A stretch of 64,000 nt of DNA from assembly GCA_964059195.1 (NCBI GenBank), contig CAXKWD010000001.1:156662532-156726531 (forward strand), in the 5' to 3' direction. A program made the translations under genes and the position numbers. Each line of letters opens with the position of its first letter. The first letter of the stretch is position 1. Below, piece after piece: positions 42,456-55,400 of the stretch. The notes beneath the pieces are model-generated. The model was not told where the DNA came from and ran no database searches. It saw only the letters and a list, made by a program, of their open reading frames with translations. This stretch comes from Ectobius pallidus (lineage: Eukaryota > Arthropoda > Insecta > Blattodea > Ectobiidae).

Positions 42456-45400
42456 GTCAGTAAGCTTTGAGGAAAAGTTGCCACTGTTTTTATAAGCTCG
42501 CTTGTAATATTATTATAACAAAGTGTTGTATGTATTGACTTTATGAAATTCTCTCTGACTGAAAGTCAAAGTGGCATACTTAGTTCTATGAAGATCTTAA
42601 TGAGATAAAAATAATAAGCATTCTCTCGTATAGCCTATGTTGCCTTAATTCTATTTTTTCACAAAGAGGAGAAATACTAGTGCATAAGTTTACCTGAAAT
42701 TGTTAGTAAATAGCCTATTATTTTTGTTATGAAATATTACTCTGTTGTTTATTAAATCAAATGTAAGTCGCCCCTTATGCTCCGCTCACTGCGTTGCTAT
42801 GGCGACCACCTCGGAACTCCCGACCATGCCCTAACTCGACACTCCCGACCTTACCAAATACCAGCTATCAACCCTTGTACCAAAATGACAACCCGCTAAC
42901 TCACTCGGCACTCCTGACCGTACCACAATCACCTCTGCGTATAATCTAAATAATGCATAACGCTAACCACATAGTTAAGTGTGCAAAGCGGAGGCGGAAG
43001 CCGCAGCGAAGCGCCCTTACATTTTCGAATATTGTACGATACAACGCGGTATCACCCTTGCCTGAATCACCTCGGACGAGTCGTGGTCATCACCCCACAG
43101 CTTCGTCCCGGGTCTGGACCTGCCTTCGGGCAGAACACTCATCATCATCACACTGTTTGTAGGTTTTGAAAATGTGGCATATTATATCTACCAGAGATTT
43201 GTCAGCCTGTTTTTGTTTAGCGGTATGATGTCACACTACCAACGTCCAATCACGAGTTTCTTCATAATACGAGGACAGAAGAATTTGCTAGATCGTGGTA
43301 TAAAAGAAAGTGCAACACGAGGGTGCGGTGGGAGGTGACATTCATCCCAAGGTGCGACTTAAATTTGTTTTTTGAAATATTGTTTGGAGCAAGGGTCTTT
43401 TATTATTCAGTGGAAGGGGAGCTTGCGGGCGACTTATAGTTAGGAAATCACACTCAAATGAGCATTTTATGATAAGAGTTTACTGCTCTGTCGCATACTC
43501 CTTGAGCGATCTCTTTCTCCTTGTGAACATTTCAAGATGGTACTTTTCACATCTCTTCCCGCACAGCTCACCCACACTTTTCTCACATGGATTGTGCCAC
43601 TTCTTCTCGGTGCATATCTTGTAATGAAATCCGTGCACTGCATAGCGTGTAAACATATGTCTCATTTCAAAGTTAGCCTTTGTCCAATTTCTGTCTATCA
43701 TTGCAGTCGTCCCATAAAAGTCTCGGTCTATTTCTTTCCTCTTTTCTCGTCTTCTGCGGAGAGCTTCTTCTAAGTTGTCAGTAGATGGCAGCAAGTGTTT
43801 CAGTCTCAAATCCCCCAAGTAAAATGTCTCCCTTGCCATCTCATGTACCATCCTTGATGGGGTGTACTTGGAGAGCCCTAATGCCTTCTTCAGGTATTTG
43901 GCCTTTGTTTTCACGATACAGTGGTATAATTTGGTCATTCTTCTTCAAGAACTCTTAACTGAGATCCCTCTTTATCACTTATTGTTTGTGCCCAAATCTT
44001 CCAAACTGTGTAAAATTCCATCCCACCAATTGATAATTTTGTTTAAATACCAGTTACCAAAGTAGCTGCAAATTACATGTAATTCATTTATTCATTTCAG
44101 GGAGTTTTTAACAGGGTTTCACAAACGGAAACTACAAAGAAAGAAAAAAGCTCAGGAAGAACTGGAAAAACAATTAAAAGAAGAAAGAAAACGACTCAAG
44201 CAAGAAGTAAGTTAATAGGCTGGACATAGCATTTTAGATCCGTGCCAGGATAGTAATGATCAGCACAAAGAAGACTTGAGTATACTGTATCCTACCTTAT
44301 TATTAAATAGTTTCAGGTTGCGTGTTATGCTCATGTTGTATGTGCTGGGAACTCAGGTTACCTCATTCTCCTAACAAAGTAGTAGTAGTTTGTTTCATCC
44401 TGTAAATGAAATATATGGTATTGGACATAGAGAAACATTTAATTAAAATTACTTACAACTAAAATACTAAGACATAGATGGTTACAGAACATTGTACATA
44501 ATAAAAAGACTGAAGAATAGAAAGACATGTACAGTGAGTTCCATGTAAGAATTGGCCAATCGTGTGGGTTTCTGCCTCACGTCAGCCGCAGTTCTAACTC
44601 ATGAATGATCAGGTGAATTATCTATATTATCTATGCAAAAAAAAGCTGCTAACTGTGTAATGATTCAGGTTCTCACAGTTACAGTTAAAATTACAATGAA
44701 AATAAAATCAGGTAAACTGATGTAACAAAGTGCCAGAATGCTTTTGTTGAATCAATTATAATGCAATTATGATATGCAGAAAATAATTGTTTTTAATCAG
44801 ATTAAAATCGTCCAGCATCAACAAAACTACAGATTTGTGATATCTTGACAATCACACACACAAAAAAAAATTTTAAAAAATCCATGTCAAATTGGCCAGT
44901 TCCGGGAACTCCAGAATACGAGTCCAAAATGTTAACATTTGGCCAAATTGCTCGTTTTGACGGTTTAGTTTGTGAAGGAATAGTATTATTTGTCAAAGCT
45001 AAATGTATTGCAACTTGAAATTCTTAAAATATATACAACATTTCACAAAATTCAGTGTCAAAGAACTCTGCTAATTATTTCACAGCAATATACCTTCTGT
45101 ATATTCATGTAGTACACAATTTCTACTTGATCAACGAAGTAAACAAACATCTGACTGCATTGCAGTCAAAGCCCTCAATGATTAAAATTGTGGCATTGTA
45201 GTATAGACATGATTTAAAGAAAAACACATGACTTTTAATTAGTTGTTACTCTGGTACTGGTCAACCGATTTGGTCCAAAATGAATAGGCTTCTTGCCAAG
45301 GACGTTATAAATGTGTATACCAAATATCGTGAAAATCTGATAAAGCGTATTTGAGTTATTGCACATTTTGTTATATATTACCATAAAAAGGCATTACATT

Positions 45401-48175
45401 GGGCATTATTCCAGTACCGGCCAACCGATTTGGTCCAATATCAATAGATGTCTTCCCATGGACATTATAATTGCGTATACCGAGTTTCATGAAAATCCGA
45501 TAAAGCGTATTTGAGTTATAACACCTTTAAAATACACTAAATTGGGTTTTACTCTGGTACCGGTCAACCGATTTGGTCCAATATCAATAGGCTTTTTTCC
45601 CATGGACATTATAATCGCATATACCAAGTTTCATTAAAATCCAATAAAGTGTATTTGAGTTATTGTGCATACAGACACACGGATGGACATTTTCCCGTCC
45701 CCACACAATCTCATACCATTCTGGCACTTAATAACCACATACCTCATCACAAGATATGTTGGAAATGACCTTCTCTGCATCCACACAACACTGGCACCTT
45801 TTTAGGAACAGCTCTATAATACTGTGACATTTCCTGTATGATAGCAGTGCCTTTAAAGAGAATAAGATAGAAAGATGCTGCTTATATACTGGTACAAAGT
45901 ACATTTTTTTTGCTTCTTTAAGTATAATTTTGCTGTTTGATATAATACTAACATATAAAAAGATATACCGTACTGGTAGAGTAATATTCATCGATTTGGA
46001 ACATTTTAAAATTTTATTCAGCCTTTAACATTTTACATCAGTCACAAATTTTATTTTATTTGCTAAAATTTACTAGTAAAATACTAACTTGTTCATGTCA
46101 GTTAAATTCTTAGGTGGCTATTCTCAACCTTTTAAGTAACGTGACCCCCTTGAAATGTTTGTGTTGAAGGAGTCCCACAAAATAATAACTAAATAATGTA
46201 CTCCATATGTCCGCCAACAATATCAGTGCACTCTGGGAGACATTTTATTTGACTTCTTTTAATTGCTTTTAACATATGTGGTTCCAGAGCAACTCTAACT
46301 GGTTCACCAACAGTAACATGTCAAAAAATATTTGAAAGAATATAAATAATTTAGATAAAGTGATTCTGTTTTAGGCTCGTGAAGCTTACAAAAAGCTGGT
46401 GGTATCACATCGCCCAATTCCAGAGTTAGAAGATCTTGTGTCACAAAATTATGATTTGGAAAATCATTCAGTGAGCATCACAGAGTTATCAGCCTCAGAC
46501 CTGGCCAAGAAAAATAATTGGATAGGCTACAACAAGGTAATTATGTAATAGACTGGTTCTGTATATGACGTTTAATGTGCAGTGTGTTAAGTTGCCTTTA
46601 CAGTGGTGCAACAATCGTGACATGTGATTTGATATTACAGTATTGCATCCTATTGAGGATTTTGTTATACACGATGATATGATCTGATCAGAAATACTGA
46701 ATAATACTGACTGGATATTCATGCACTGCATGCCTTCAATGTAAGAAAACTTCTAGCCCTATACATTCCGATAAGAAAGAAAAAGAAGAAACCAAGACCA
46801 AAGTTGCAAATGGTGATTTGTCCCATCCTAGGGAGTGTCATTTCTTTGGGTATTATCGTGCTCTGATTCTGAAATAATGATGATGGATGGAAAGTTCTAT
46901 TGTAAAAATTATTTGCAAATTACACCTTCTTGCAAATCGTTGGTCCTCATAATATAGCCTACACAAAGAATCAATGCGAGAAGCAATATTTCCAGCCATG
47001 TGTCTAACTAACTTCAAGGTTGAGGCTAGTTTTATACCATGGAACACACAATCTTTTCAAAGAAAGGGTCAGTTATATAATTTCTAAAGGTTGAGAACAG
47101 GAATTTTAATTCCTTGAACATTTCTTAAAAGGAATGGAAACTCTACACAAATCCAATTAAATGTATTATCGCTCCCCATATAGGCCTACATTGTTCTGGC
47201 AGTGGTCACTACAGGAAAAAAAAAAAACATTTGACTTCTGCTTGTCTCAGATGACGATCTCTGGTGAAAGTTAATTCCAAGTCAACTTTTGCATGTCACC
47301 CCAGAAATGCCAGCAGAAGTGCTGGTTTGCTGTGGGTCAATAAATGTCAAATGTCGTGTTGCAGGTGTTGTCCATTGTAAAGTAAGCATTTTGCAGGTGT
47401 TGTTCCATTGTAAAGTAAGCATTTTAAGTAAAACTGCAATTTTCTCAATAATTATAATATTCTGTTGCATAATATATTTATAATTTTTTTATCCAAGCAT
47501 ACTCTATCTTTCCTACAAGGAACATATCAGAGCCCTTCATGCCTGAATCTACATTGAAATTTAAATGATAGAACTAGTATGCTACTAAAAGATACCAAAA
47601 ACAAAAATTAGCTGCTTTATTCCATCCCAAGACTCCCAAAATCACTTCTTAGAATTTCTTGTAACTAATTTAAAATAACTACCCCTTTATTTATAATGGA
47701 ATAAGTATAGACTACTTCGCCATAACGTCAAGTGTTAGGAGGAGGTAAACAAGAAAAATATAGACCCTAGCCTCTTCAAGAAAAATGTTATAAAAATCAG
47801 TTGGAATTACACTAAGACAACTTATATTTTCATGTCTTGTGATTTCAGGTACAATATGATGACGATAAAAATGATGCCAGTGAAGAAGAGGGGAGAAATG
47901 ATGATAATGATGACGAGCTACCTGGAATGGAGATAAAAGCAAAGAAAGCGAAGATAGAACAACGACCTGAAATCAAATCAGAGAAAGATGTGAAAAAAAT
48001 TGTGAAGAAACAAGCAACAAAAGAGGTAAAGAAGAGTAAAGTCTTTAAACTGAAGAATAAATTAGAAAGGCAAAAAAATAAAAAGGAATCAAGAAAAAAG
48101 AAAAACAAGCAGATGAAAATTCAAGCAAAATCTAAAAAAAGAGGAGGAAAAAAGCATGGAAAGCGCAAGAAATGA
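42349..48175 (+). CDS. NOL12: Nucleolar protein 12 (NOL12/RRP17/viriato family), complete
   Basis: NOL12 proteins are basic nucleolar proteins with an RNA-binding N-terminal block, needed for pre-rRNA processing of the large-subunit pathway (yeast Rrp17 is a 5'-3' exonuclease). Four exons (107, 106, 162 and 327 nt) give 233 residues and a TGA stop. Residues about 27-70 carry the family signature: KLRLVFDPQARR, then EFLTGFHKRKLQRKKKAQEE, the equivalent of LVLSFDEEKRREYLTGFHKRKVERKK. An acidic stretch (about 140-155) and a very Lys-rich tail (about 160-233) follow. The start is the first of two tandem ATGs, with an in-frame TAA shortly upstream. A polyadenylation signal AATAAA lies 30 nt after the stop. 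The gene is divergent from BTAF1, with 1.58 kb between start codons. Identification rests on remembered family sequence. Confidence 0.93.
42780..43450 (+). repeat. Repeat block in NOL12 intron 1, inverse of 40236-40500
   Basis: It begins with short repeats of the type ACTCCCGACCNTNCC (42815-42925). A GC-richer stretch follows, then GTGGCATATTATATCTACC, GTTTGTCAGCCTGTTT and GCTAGATCGTGGTATAAAAG. These tie it to the MITE family at 39554 and 57749. No terminal repeats could be placed. The open frames here are not gene-like. Confidence 0.5.
43480..43938 (-). mobile_element. C-terminal ORF of a non-LTR retrotransposon, in NOL12 intron 1
   Basis: An uninterrupted 152-residue frame. The features ALGLSKYTPSRMVHEMAR, DFYGTTAMIDRNW, RHMFTRYAVHGFHYKICT and a closing Cys/His patch recall the tail of non-LTR reverse-transcriptase proteins that are abundant in insect genomes. 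The reverse transcriptase domain itself is absent, so this is a 3' fragment or a 5'-truncated insertion. It is on the strand opposite the host gene. The family assignment is from memory and is the weak point. Confidence 0.55.
44101..44206 (+). CDS. NOL12: NOL12 exon 2
   Basis: Acceptor TTCATTTCAG, donor GAA/GTAAGT. It encodes the signature EFLTGFHKRKLQRKKKAQEE and the charged coiled coil that follows it. Confidence 0.95.
44530..45806. mobile_element. Second copy of the CAGTGAGT foldback MITE, split by copy D
   Basis: It begins TA-CAGTGAGTTCCATG at 44530 and runs in step with 35965-36130. It is interrupted by the Helentron-like copy D (44706-45729) and resumes with CCACATACCTCATCACAAGA to about 45806. 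The second arm is missing or too decayed to place. Confidence 0.6.
44706..45729 (-). mobile_element. Helentron/HINE-like non-coding element, copy D (inverted)
   Basis: Reverse-oriented copy with three internal units and both terminal motifs. AATAA (TTATT in element orientation) is on both sides. It is inserted in a TA-flanked repeat (44530-44705 and 45730-45806) whose uninterrupted relative at about 36115-36130 shows the empty site with a single AATAA. In NOL12 intron 2. Confidence 0.7.
46375..46536 (+). CDS. NOL12: NOL12 exon 3
   Basis: Acceptor CTGTTTTAG, donor AAG/GTAATT, 54 codons in phase 0. It begins AREAYKKLVV, comparable to RHQEYLKML in vertebrates. Confidence 0.92.
46537..47848 (+). 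other. NOL12: NOL12 intron 3
   Basis: 1.3 kb without a recognisable element. There is a short local duplication at 47378-47425 (TGTTGTTCCATTGTAAAGTAAG-type unit, two copies). Confidence 0.6.
47849..48175 (+). CDS. NOL12: NOL12 exon 4 with stop
   Basis: Acceptor GTGATTTCAG. It opens VQYDDD, as in the family VQYDHP, continues with an acidic run and a long Lys-rich nucleolar-type tail, and ends at TGA 48173-48175. Confidence 0.93.
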   Translation, partial: VQYDDDKNDASEEEGRNDDNDDELPGMEIKAKKAKIEQRPEIKSEKDVKKIVKKQATKEVKKSKVFKLKNKLERQKNKKESRKKKNKQMKIQAKSKKRGGKKHGKRKK

Positions 48176-48204
48176 TTAAGATTTATAACTAATTATTGGT
48201 GTTG

Positions 48205-48210
48205 AATAAA
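48205..48210 (+). terminator. NOL12: NOL12 polyadenylation signal
   Basis: Canonical AATAAA, 30 nt downstream of the NOL12 stop, followed by a T-rich stretch. Confidence 0.75.
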
Positions 48211-51200
48211 CATTTTTTATATCTGTATTATAGTTGTGATAATTTTTTCTTCCCTTTTATTTTCTATATGTAAAAAGTAAGAAGTTACATCTTCATTAGA
48301 ACAGGGAATTAATAATATTTTATTGTTACCGTTAATCCCAAAACAGTGAAATCCGTGTCTACTTTCCTGTCATGCACATTCCTCTAATGAATTTCCTATG
48401 ACACCCAACCATAGTTTATGATTGATAAATGATAACAGACTACTATAATCTATGGTATTGTCTATTTCTCATATTTAGCTTTTTTTTTTAAAAAATCAGA
48501 ATTCACACCAAAGATTTAAAACTCTTTTTCGCATTCCATCTTTCTCAATTTTTTTTTTCCAAATTAATTTCTAGCAGAGAATAAAGATTAGACGTTTTAT
48601 GTTATTTCTATAATTTCACACTGAAAAAAGCATTTGCTACTGTGTAAACATTTGCTGTAGAAGTTAGTTTCGAACGCTAATATTAAATTTCGTGTGAAAA
48701 ATGTCAGCAAGTTTTCTGAAATTCTCTTTAATAACTGTTATATTTTTTTATAAAAAATAGAGAAAACCTTTAAAAATAATAGTAAATAGTCCTAAAGGAC
48801 TTAAAGAGAACTGTTTTTGGATCTAGTACAGCTTAGCAATCAATATAGGCAAGTATTTACCATGGAATTCTTAAACTCATTAGTTCAACATACAACATTA
48901 ACAAACTTTAGGCCTATGTGCTGTTTAAGTAGGCCTACAGACACACCTTTTAAGATGCACTGTCTTCTTAGTCTTCATTGTTCAATATGTACTGAACAAA
49001 CGAAATACAAATTGAATAGCATTCTCTAAAATGGTTTTCGGTAATGTGTGACGGAAGAATAATTAACTGAAAATGAATCCTATTACTGGTATATGCAACA
49101 TTGACGCTGTTGCGATGTCACAAGAAATTTTCGCAATGTAAAAACTATTTAAGGGGCCTCATACAATGCCCACTTTTTTAAAAAAATCGGGCCTCATACG
49201 ATGCCCACTTTTTACAAAAATCTTGAATAATTTGACTGTGAGTGGATAGGTTCATAAAAACTGAAGAACACTCATTCTACGTGAGAATACTTTAATTTGG
49301 TATATAACACATTTCATTATCCATATAATTTACATTTAAAATAAAATATATACCATCTATTAAAGAACATATTACCTAAAATGAGGAAGTTATTGCCGTT
49401 AATTTTTTTCCCCTTAAATCTAAGAAAGAAAGGACGGATGGCATTCTTCCACTCAGTGAACAGAGTATAGGGTCTCCAAGCGAAGGTTTTGATACCGAAG
49501 ACTAATTTAATTGCACTTATTTTTCTATATAAGACAGAGGGACAGATGGTAAACCCATCACCTTGATGAACAGCTAGAGAAATGAATGAAACAGCTTGGA
49601 TTTGAAAGCATCAGGGAGTTTGGTCCAGAGGCTCTAATAATTTAGGCTTGGAGTTCTTTAATATGCCTTAAATCTACAACACAGGACCCACAGTTTATAA
49701 TCCTTCATGACAGTCTTCATGCCCAGGATTTGTATGTCTGAAAAATTTACTGATTACAGTCAGGTTTGAACATGTGACCTTCAGATCCAGAGATAGGCAT
49801 CACCATGGTTGACTTATATTCCGAAAGGTGGTTCGATTTCATTTAAAATGATTAAATGCACATAATAATATCTTAGAAAACAATAATGGAAAAAAAAATC
49901 ATATATTTAATTTAAGCAGATAATGCTCACTAAGCTCCATCCTTTAGAACATTATCTCAATTTTAACAGGAGAAAATTGTAATTGCAAGAACTTCATAAC
50001 TTTAGGTGATATGCTTTTTAATAGAAAGTATATTTTTTAAAAATTCAGAATAAAAATTACTTGGGCATTTATTACATGCATTCTACATCAACTTAAAGCT
50101 ACTCTCATGTGAAATGAGTGTACAAAGTTTTATGAAAATCTGTCCGGTCAAAGTAACATTAATAAAGATTTTGTAAAAAAGTGGGCTTGCCCTATAAGTA
50201 GAGGTCCGTCAAGTGTTTTTTCTTTGGGGGGGGGGGGGGAAATTCGTTTTAAAATTTTAATATTGAAATATATATAATGTGAGTTTTATAATTCATCAAT
50301 TACAATTATTATGAACTACTCAAGTAATTTCTATTGTCACTTTCAGCTTAAGTGGAACATCCCCCCACTTATATTTTAGTTTATTATAGGAAATGCGGTA
50401 TTGATTTTAAGTTCATAATGAATTATGTCTGCAAGGACTTTGAAAACTAACATTACTTGAAAGTTGAATTGTTGTTATAGATTTTCTTAATAGACAATCT
50501 TGATGAATTAAAAACATTCAATTGAATTTATATTCTTAAAAAAAAAAAACTGGCATTAAGAAAAAAGAGCAAACTATGATAGTGCCAGAGTGCACGCTGA
50601 GCTCAATGGAGTGCCTTTATATGGTGATCCTAAATTTCTTCCTCTAACTTTCTTGTTCTAGAGCAAAAAATTGTTGATCTACCTCTACATGAGAAAGTAC
50701 ACTTGCAATCAAAGCCATTGTATTCATATTACATCATGAGGAAATGAATGAAATTATGAAAATATTGTTTAAAAATTGATTAATTTGCCCCAATAAAACA
50801 ATATTGTTAAAATTTGTTTACAAACTGGAATTTTGTTTACTTTTTGCATTATGTGAAATTTGTGTTATTTTGCAATTCAGAAGTTCTGTTTTTGGGGTTA
50901 TATGAAATTACACAAACATTTGTTGAATTGAGAACGGAACAATTCGCGTTATCACGCCCTGTGAATTCACAGATCTCTACCTATAAGTGACAATAATTGT
51001 AGAAAAGTGACATTTGAAAACTCGTGGATGTATGTAACATCTAGTAAAATGAGAATGTAGAAACACAAAGTATCAACTTGTTTTTTTCTGAAGAATGTTG
51101 ACTCATTTAAGAGATGCTACTGATGTTTGTGTAAACTGATCTATAAGTGTACCGTATCAGGGGGTACATAACGTTCATGCTATAACCATAACTACATAAA

Positions 51201-52238
51201 GGAAATATTTCAGTTTTAAAGGGACCTGAGATTTCTATCAACCTCCACTGAACATTAAATGAGCAAGGGCTAAGAATCTTGCCATCAATCATTCTGAAAA
51301 CTTCCCTCCCAGACATTAAGAATTTGAAAATTGGTTCTTCCATGAGGTGAACTGGCTATCCTTCCTGACACTTGAAGTTGGCATTCAATCCAAGAAACAC
51401 CTAAGAACTCCAAGAAAGTAGTATACGGTACTTAAAAGGAAAAGGATTGAAGGTAGCAGTCACTCATCCAAGTTCAGTCCAAAGCATTGAATAATCCACG
51501 AAGCAAAGAAAGGCTATCAATTCGATAAGCTGAGTTCCTATTTTCTTGAATGTAATTACTGGCACTGACTATTTCATATATTTTTACACTTTACTCACAA
51601 TTTCTGTCAATTCAGAAAGTAACTCTTTTCATCTTAATTTACTTAGTACAGGTGATGTAAACAACAGTAAGAATACGGTACCTAACTAGCATAGTGTTCT
51701 AATTAAATAAATAAAATAAAAATTTATGTAAAAGGAACAAAACTTGGCTTGGCTATACTAACAAAAATGAGGTTTCTTCACTTTCTGCATGTCTTAACTC
51801 AGTTCAACAAATGAATGACTAAACATAACACCCTTGAATTCCAGAAATAGACTTGCCTGACTCCTATTCATTCTAGAGGATTCAACGTCTAAATATTCTA
51901 ATCTTAATATTAAGTGTAGTAAACACTAATGCTTCAAACAATTTTTTTTATATAAAATAATTATAATATGAGATGAACTAAAACACTTATGTTTCACTTA
52001 TCAAGTGCTTCCACCAATTTAATGCTTTTTTTTCTGTCAACAATTTGATAAAGGCATATTACAGTCACTAATGAATTATCACATCAAGTGCAAAATAGGA
52101 ATAAACAAAGTTTCAAAATTTTCTGTAAGTTTCCCTGAAATCAAAGAAAATACTGGATGTGGATTAGAGTTGGGTATATGATTGGTGGATTCTATGATCT
52201 GCAAAAACTGAATGGTAAGGAAGGGAAGAAAAAAGATG
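48211..52238. other. Intergenic region between NOL12 and NTHL1 3' ends
   Basis: 4 kb between two convergent genes. It contains the possible TIR element at 49153-50205 and a poly-G run at about 50227-50240. Otherwise it is AT-rich DNA, including any 3' UTR of NTHL1. No convincing ORF. Confidence 0.6.
49153..50205. mobile_element. Possible TIR element between NOL12 and NTHL1
   Basis: GGCCTCATACAATGCCCACTT occurs twice in tandem at 49155-49223. Its relative GTAAAAAAGTGGGCTTGCCC is inverted at about 50172, with weak similarity continuing inward (GATAGGTTCATAAAAACT against GACAGATTTTCATAAAACT). No coding region. Confidence 0.35.
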
Positions 52239-52483
52239 TCACCTCTTGCCTTTGCACTGTGAGCGACCAAAGGGACAGAGAGTCCGATTGAGGCAGGTTT
52301 CACACTGGGGTTTTACAGGTTTGCACAGCTGCTGTCCAAATCCAACCAGCAGATGGTTCACCTCATCCCAGAGCTCAGAAGGCAGCCAGGACTCTAGAGC
52401 TGCTCGTGTCGCTTCTGGTGTTTTGGTGGGCTTAGGAACCCAGCCTAGTCTGTTTGAAATCCTATGCACATGAGTATCCACTC
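52239..52483 (-). CDS. NTHL1: NTHL1 exon 4 with stop
   Basis: Acceptor CCATTTCAG, reached across a 4.4-kb intron. It encodes the catalytic [27 protein letters not shown], and the iron-sulfur Cys cluster, and ends at TGA 52241-52239. A possible ATTAAA polyadenylation signal lies near 52018-52023. Confidence 0.95.
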
Positions 52484-55400
52484 CTGAAATGGAAATGAGG
52501 TAATTATTTAATTTAATGCCCTAATACTTCACAGAGAGTCATTCCTCGAAAAATGGAAATTATATCATTAAATTAATTTAGAACTTCAGTCTGAGATATG
52601 AGTTCAGAATCTTTATTTCCGTCCATGAAACTTCATGTTGTTTCCTGTAGGTATTAATGTTTTATGGAAAGATTAACCGAGTACCACATTTTTGGGCTGT
52701 AACATGTACAGTGGTATTAATCAGACGTGGCAGTCCAAGCATGGATGTACAGTAGATGCAGACGAGTCCAATAAACATTCGTACTGCATGTAGGGGTGTA
52801 TGGGTCAGTTGTGTTGTTGCTTTCAGTGCAGTAAGATCGTATAAATGCAGTTAAGAAACAAGAGCCCGTGTTACAATAGCTTCTCCTCTCTAGCTAGTGC
52901 AGTTCAACATTCTTACCCCTCCCCATGATTCCTCCTACATGCGTCACCTGTCTCACGCGCATCGGGCTGCCGCCTCTGTTTAATACCACTGTACTGAACT
53001 ATAAATGCACATTGATTTGATTGTAAAAACCTAGGACAGAAATGACCAATTGACATTTTGTAATCAAATTTAAATAGTTATAATGATGATGATGATAATA
53101 ATTATTATTTTATTATGAAACATGCATATACATCATCCAACTAAAGAACGAAGTAGATGTAAATGAAGCCAACCACGGGTATTTTAATGCATAAAATGCA
53201 AACGAAATAGTTAATAAGAGTTGAAAGGTGTGTTGATATCAGGTTAACAGGCATTAAAAGTATAATACTATATAATTACATGAAATAAATAACTAAATAC
53301 ATGCCTTGTTTATAGTACAAAAAGCAAAGCCTACTCACTTCAATAAAACCTCATCACTTCCTATATGTAAAATGATCAGTCTTTTTTTCCCTTCCCTGTT
53401 GGTTTCTGTAACCCCGTGCTTAAACCCGATAGGAAAGTGTTTTTCTTTGATTTTATGGCATTGTCACTCCATACTTTTAATGTTACGTTAATGTTGTTAA
53501 CCCAAGTTTTATCTAGATAGTACATTTTCCTTCCCATTCATGTAAATTCTCTTACCTGACATAAATAATGAATTGGTCCACTTTAGCTTTACTGTCGCTT
53601 TCGGTCAACAAATTCAAAACAAATTTGTCATTCGTTTGTGGAAGGATTGCTCTGTTTTAATTGAAAATATCAGGATCATTATTTATCTTTGACATGACGT
53701 TTCTTAATCTAGGGAGTTCATTGTTATAGAGAAAACCTTGCATAACTTTGTGAATTGCTGATTTCACAACATCTTCACATTGTATATCCAATACTTTCTT
53801 GGTATGGGAGTCATAACCTTATCGCCTGCTGACATCTCTTTAAGAACACTGTATTACTAGCCTTTGCAAAATCTACAAATATTATATATAGCTTTACGTT
53901 ATGTTCATTTACTTTCTCTATTATTGTGTCAGCGCTTGGAGGTGATCTACTGTTGAGTAGCCTCGTCGAAAACCCGCTTGCTCAGGTTACTCCATCTCAA
54001 ATTGAATTCGATATCTAGGCAGATATTAGACTGGCCATTAATTAACCGGACTGATTTCTACAGTGAGTACATAACAAAAATTATTAAAAAGTAGCCATTG
54101 AAACTTGAGGCATAAAAGGATGAAATCAAACAATACCGGTATACTGCCAAGAGAAGTTGGACAAGAAATTAAGAAAAAGTAAATAGCATAATACAGATGG
54201 ATGAGCTCCTATTTATATAAATACATGTTTTACTCTATCTTTTGAAGTCACATCCTGAAAATTCTGTAATGGTGGCTACTGGTATGCTTTGTCATTTTGG
54301 CAAATAAAGGAAGTTCTTTATGGAAAAAACGTAATATTTATTTTACCATATTTGCCATAGACAATTGAAGGATATTATTAAAAGAGTAAATTTAGATACA
54401 CGTTTAGTGACATGACTCATGCTGCATGCTGTACTGTAGGGCACACTTGTGTAAATTTGATCAATTCAATAAATATCATATAATTACTTTCACTTATCCT
54501 ATATGCTATAATATAAGTGAAACAACAATTGTTACGGTTCTGAAGTATTCTACACTACACTAAGTTATTTATGCCCCACTATTTTAAGTCCTGAAATTTT
54601 TAAAAGATATAAAAAATAAACATTCAATAAATGTGTTTCCCAAAGTGTGTTTCGTGGAGCATTAGTGTTCCAAGAGGCATATGTAGCCTAAGTGTTCTGT
54701 AATGGTCTCAGTGTTCTTGGTGGCATTAGAATAATTGAAATTCATTTAGATATCTTCTACTAGCTGATGTCTAATTTTTTACAGGAACCAATCATTTCAT
54801 TTCACCAGATGTGACATGTAACAGCTGTATTGTCACCCCTTATTTATTAAGTGCCAGTATGGTACTTTATGAGATTGTGTGGTGGACGAAAAAATGTCTG
54901 TCCGTCTGTCCGTGTGTCTGTATGCACCATAACTCAAATACGCTTTTTCGGATTTTCATGAAACTTGGAAAACACATTTATAATGTCCATGGGAAGAACC
55001 CTATTGATATTGAACCAAATCGGTTCACCAGTACCGGAGTAATGCCCAATTTAGTGCCTCGCCATCACTCAAATACACTGTATCGGATTTCCATGAAACT
55101 TGGTATACCCATTTATGACGTCCATAAGAAGTGCCATATTGAATTTGAACCTAATCTGTTGACCGGTACCGGAGTAAAACCCAATTAAGTGCATATTTTA
55201 AAGACGCGGTAACTCAAATACGCTTTACCGGATTTTTATGAAACTTGGTATACACATTTATAATGTCCATGGGAAGATGTCTATTCATAATGGATAAAAT
55301 CGGTTGACCTGTTTCGGAGTAATGCTCAATTTAGTGTCTATTTTATGGTAATATACGTATTCGAAAGAATTTATAAAAAAAAATGAAAATCAGTAATCTT

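Noticed and set aside
47845..48108. Minus-strand Phe/Ser-rich open frame of 87 codons
   Set aside because: Antisense shadow of the Lys-rich tail of NOL12 exon 4.
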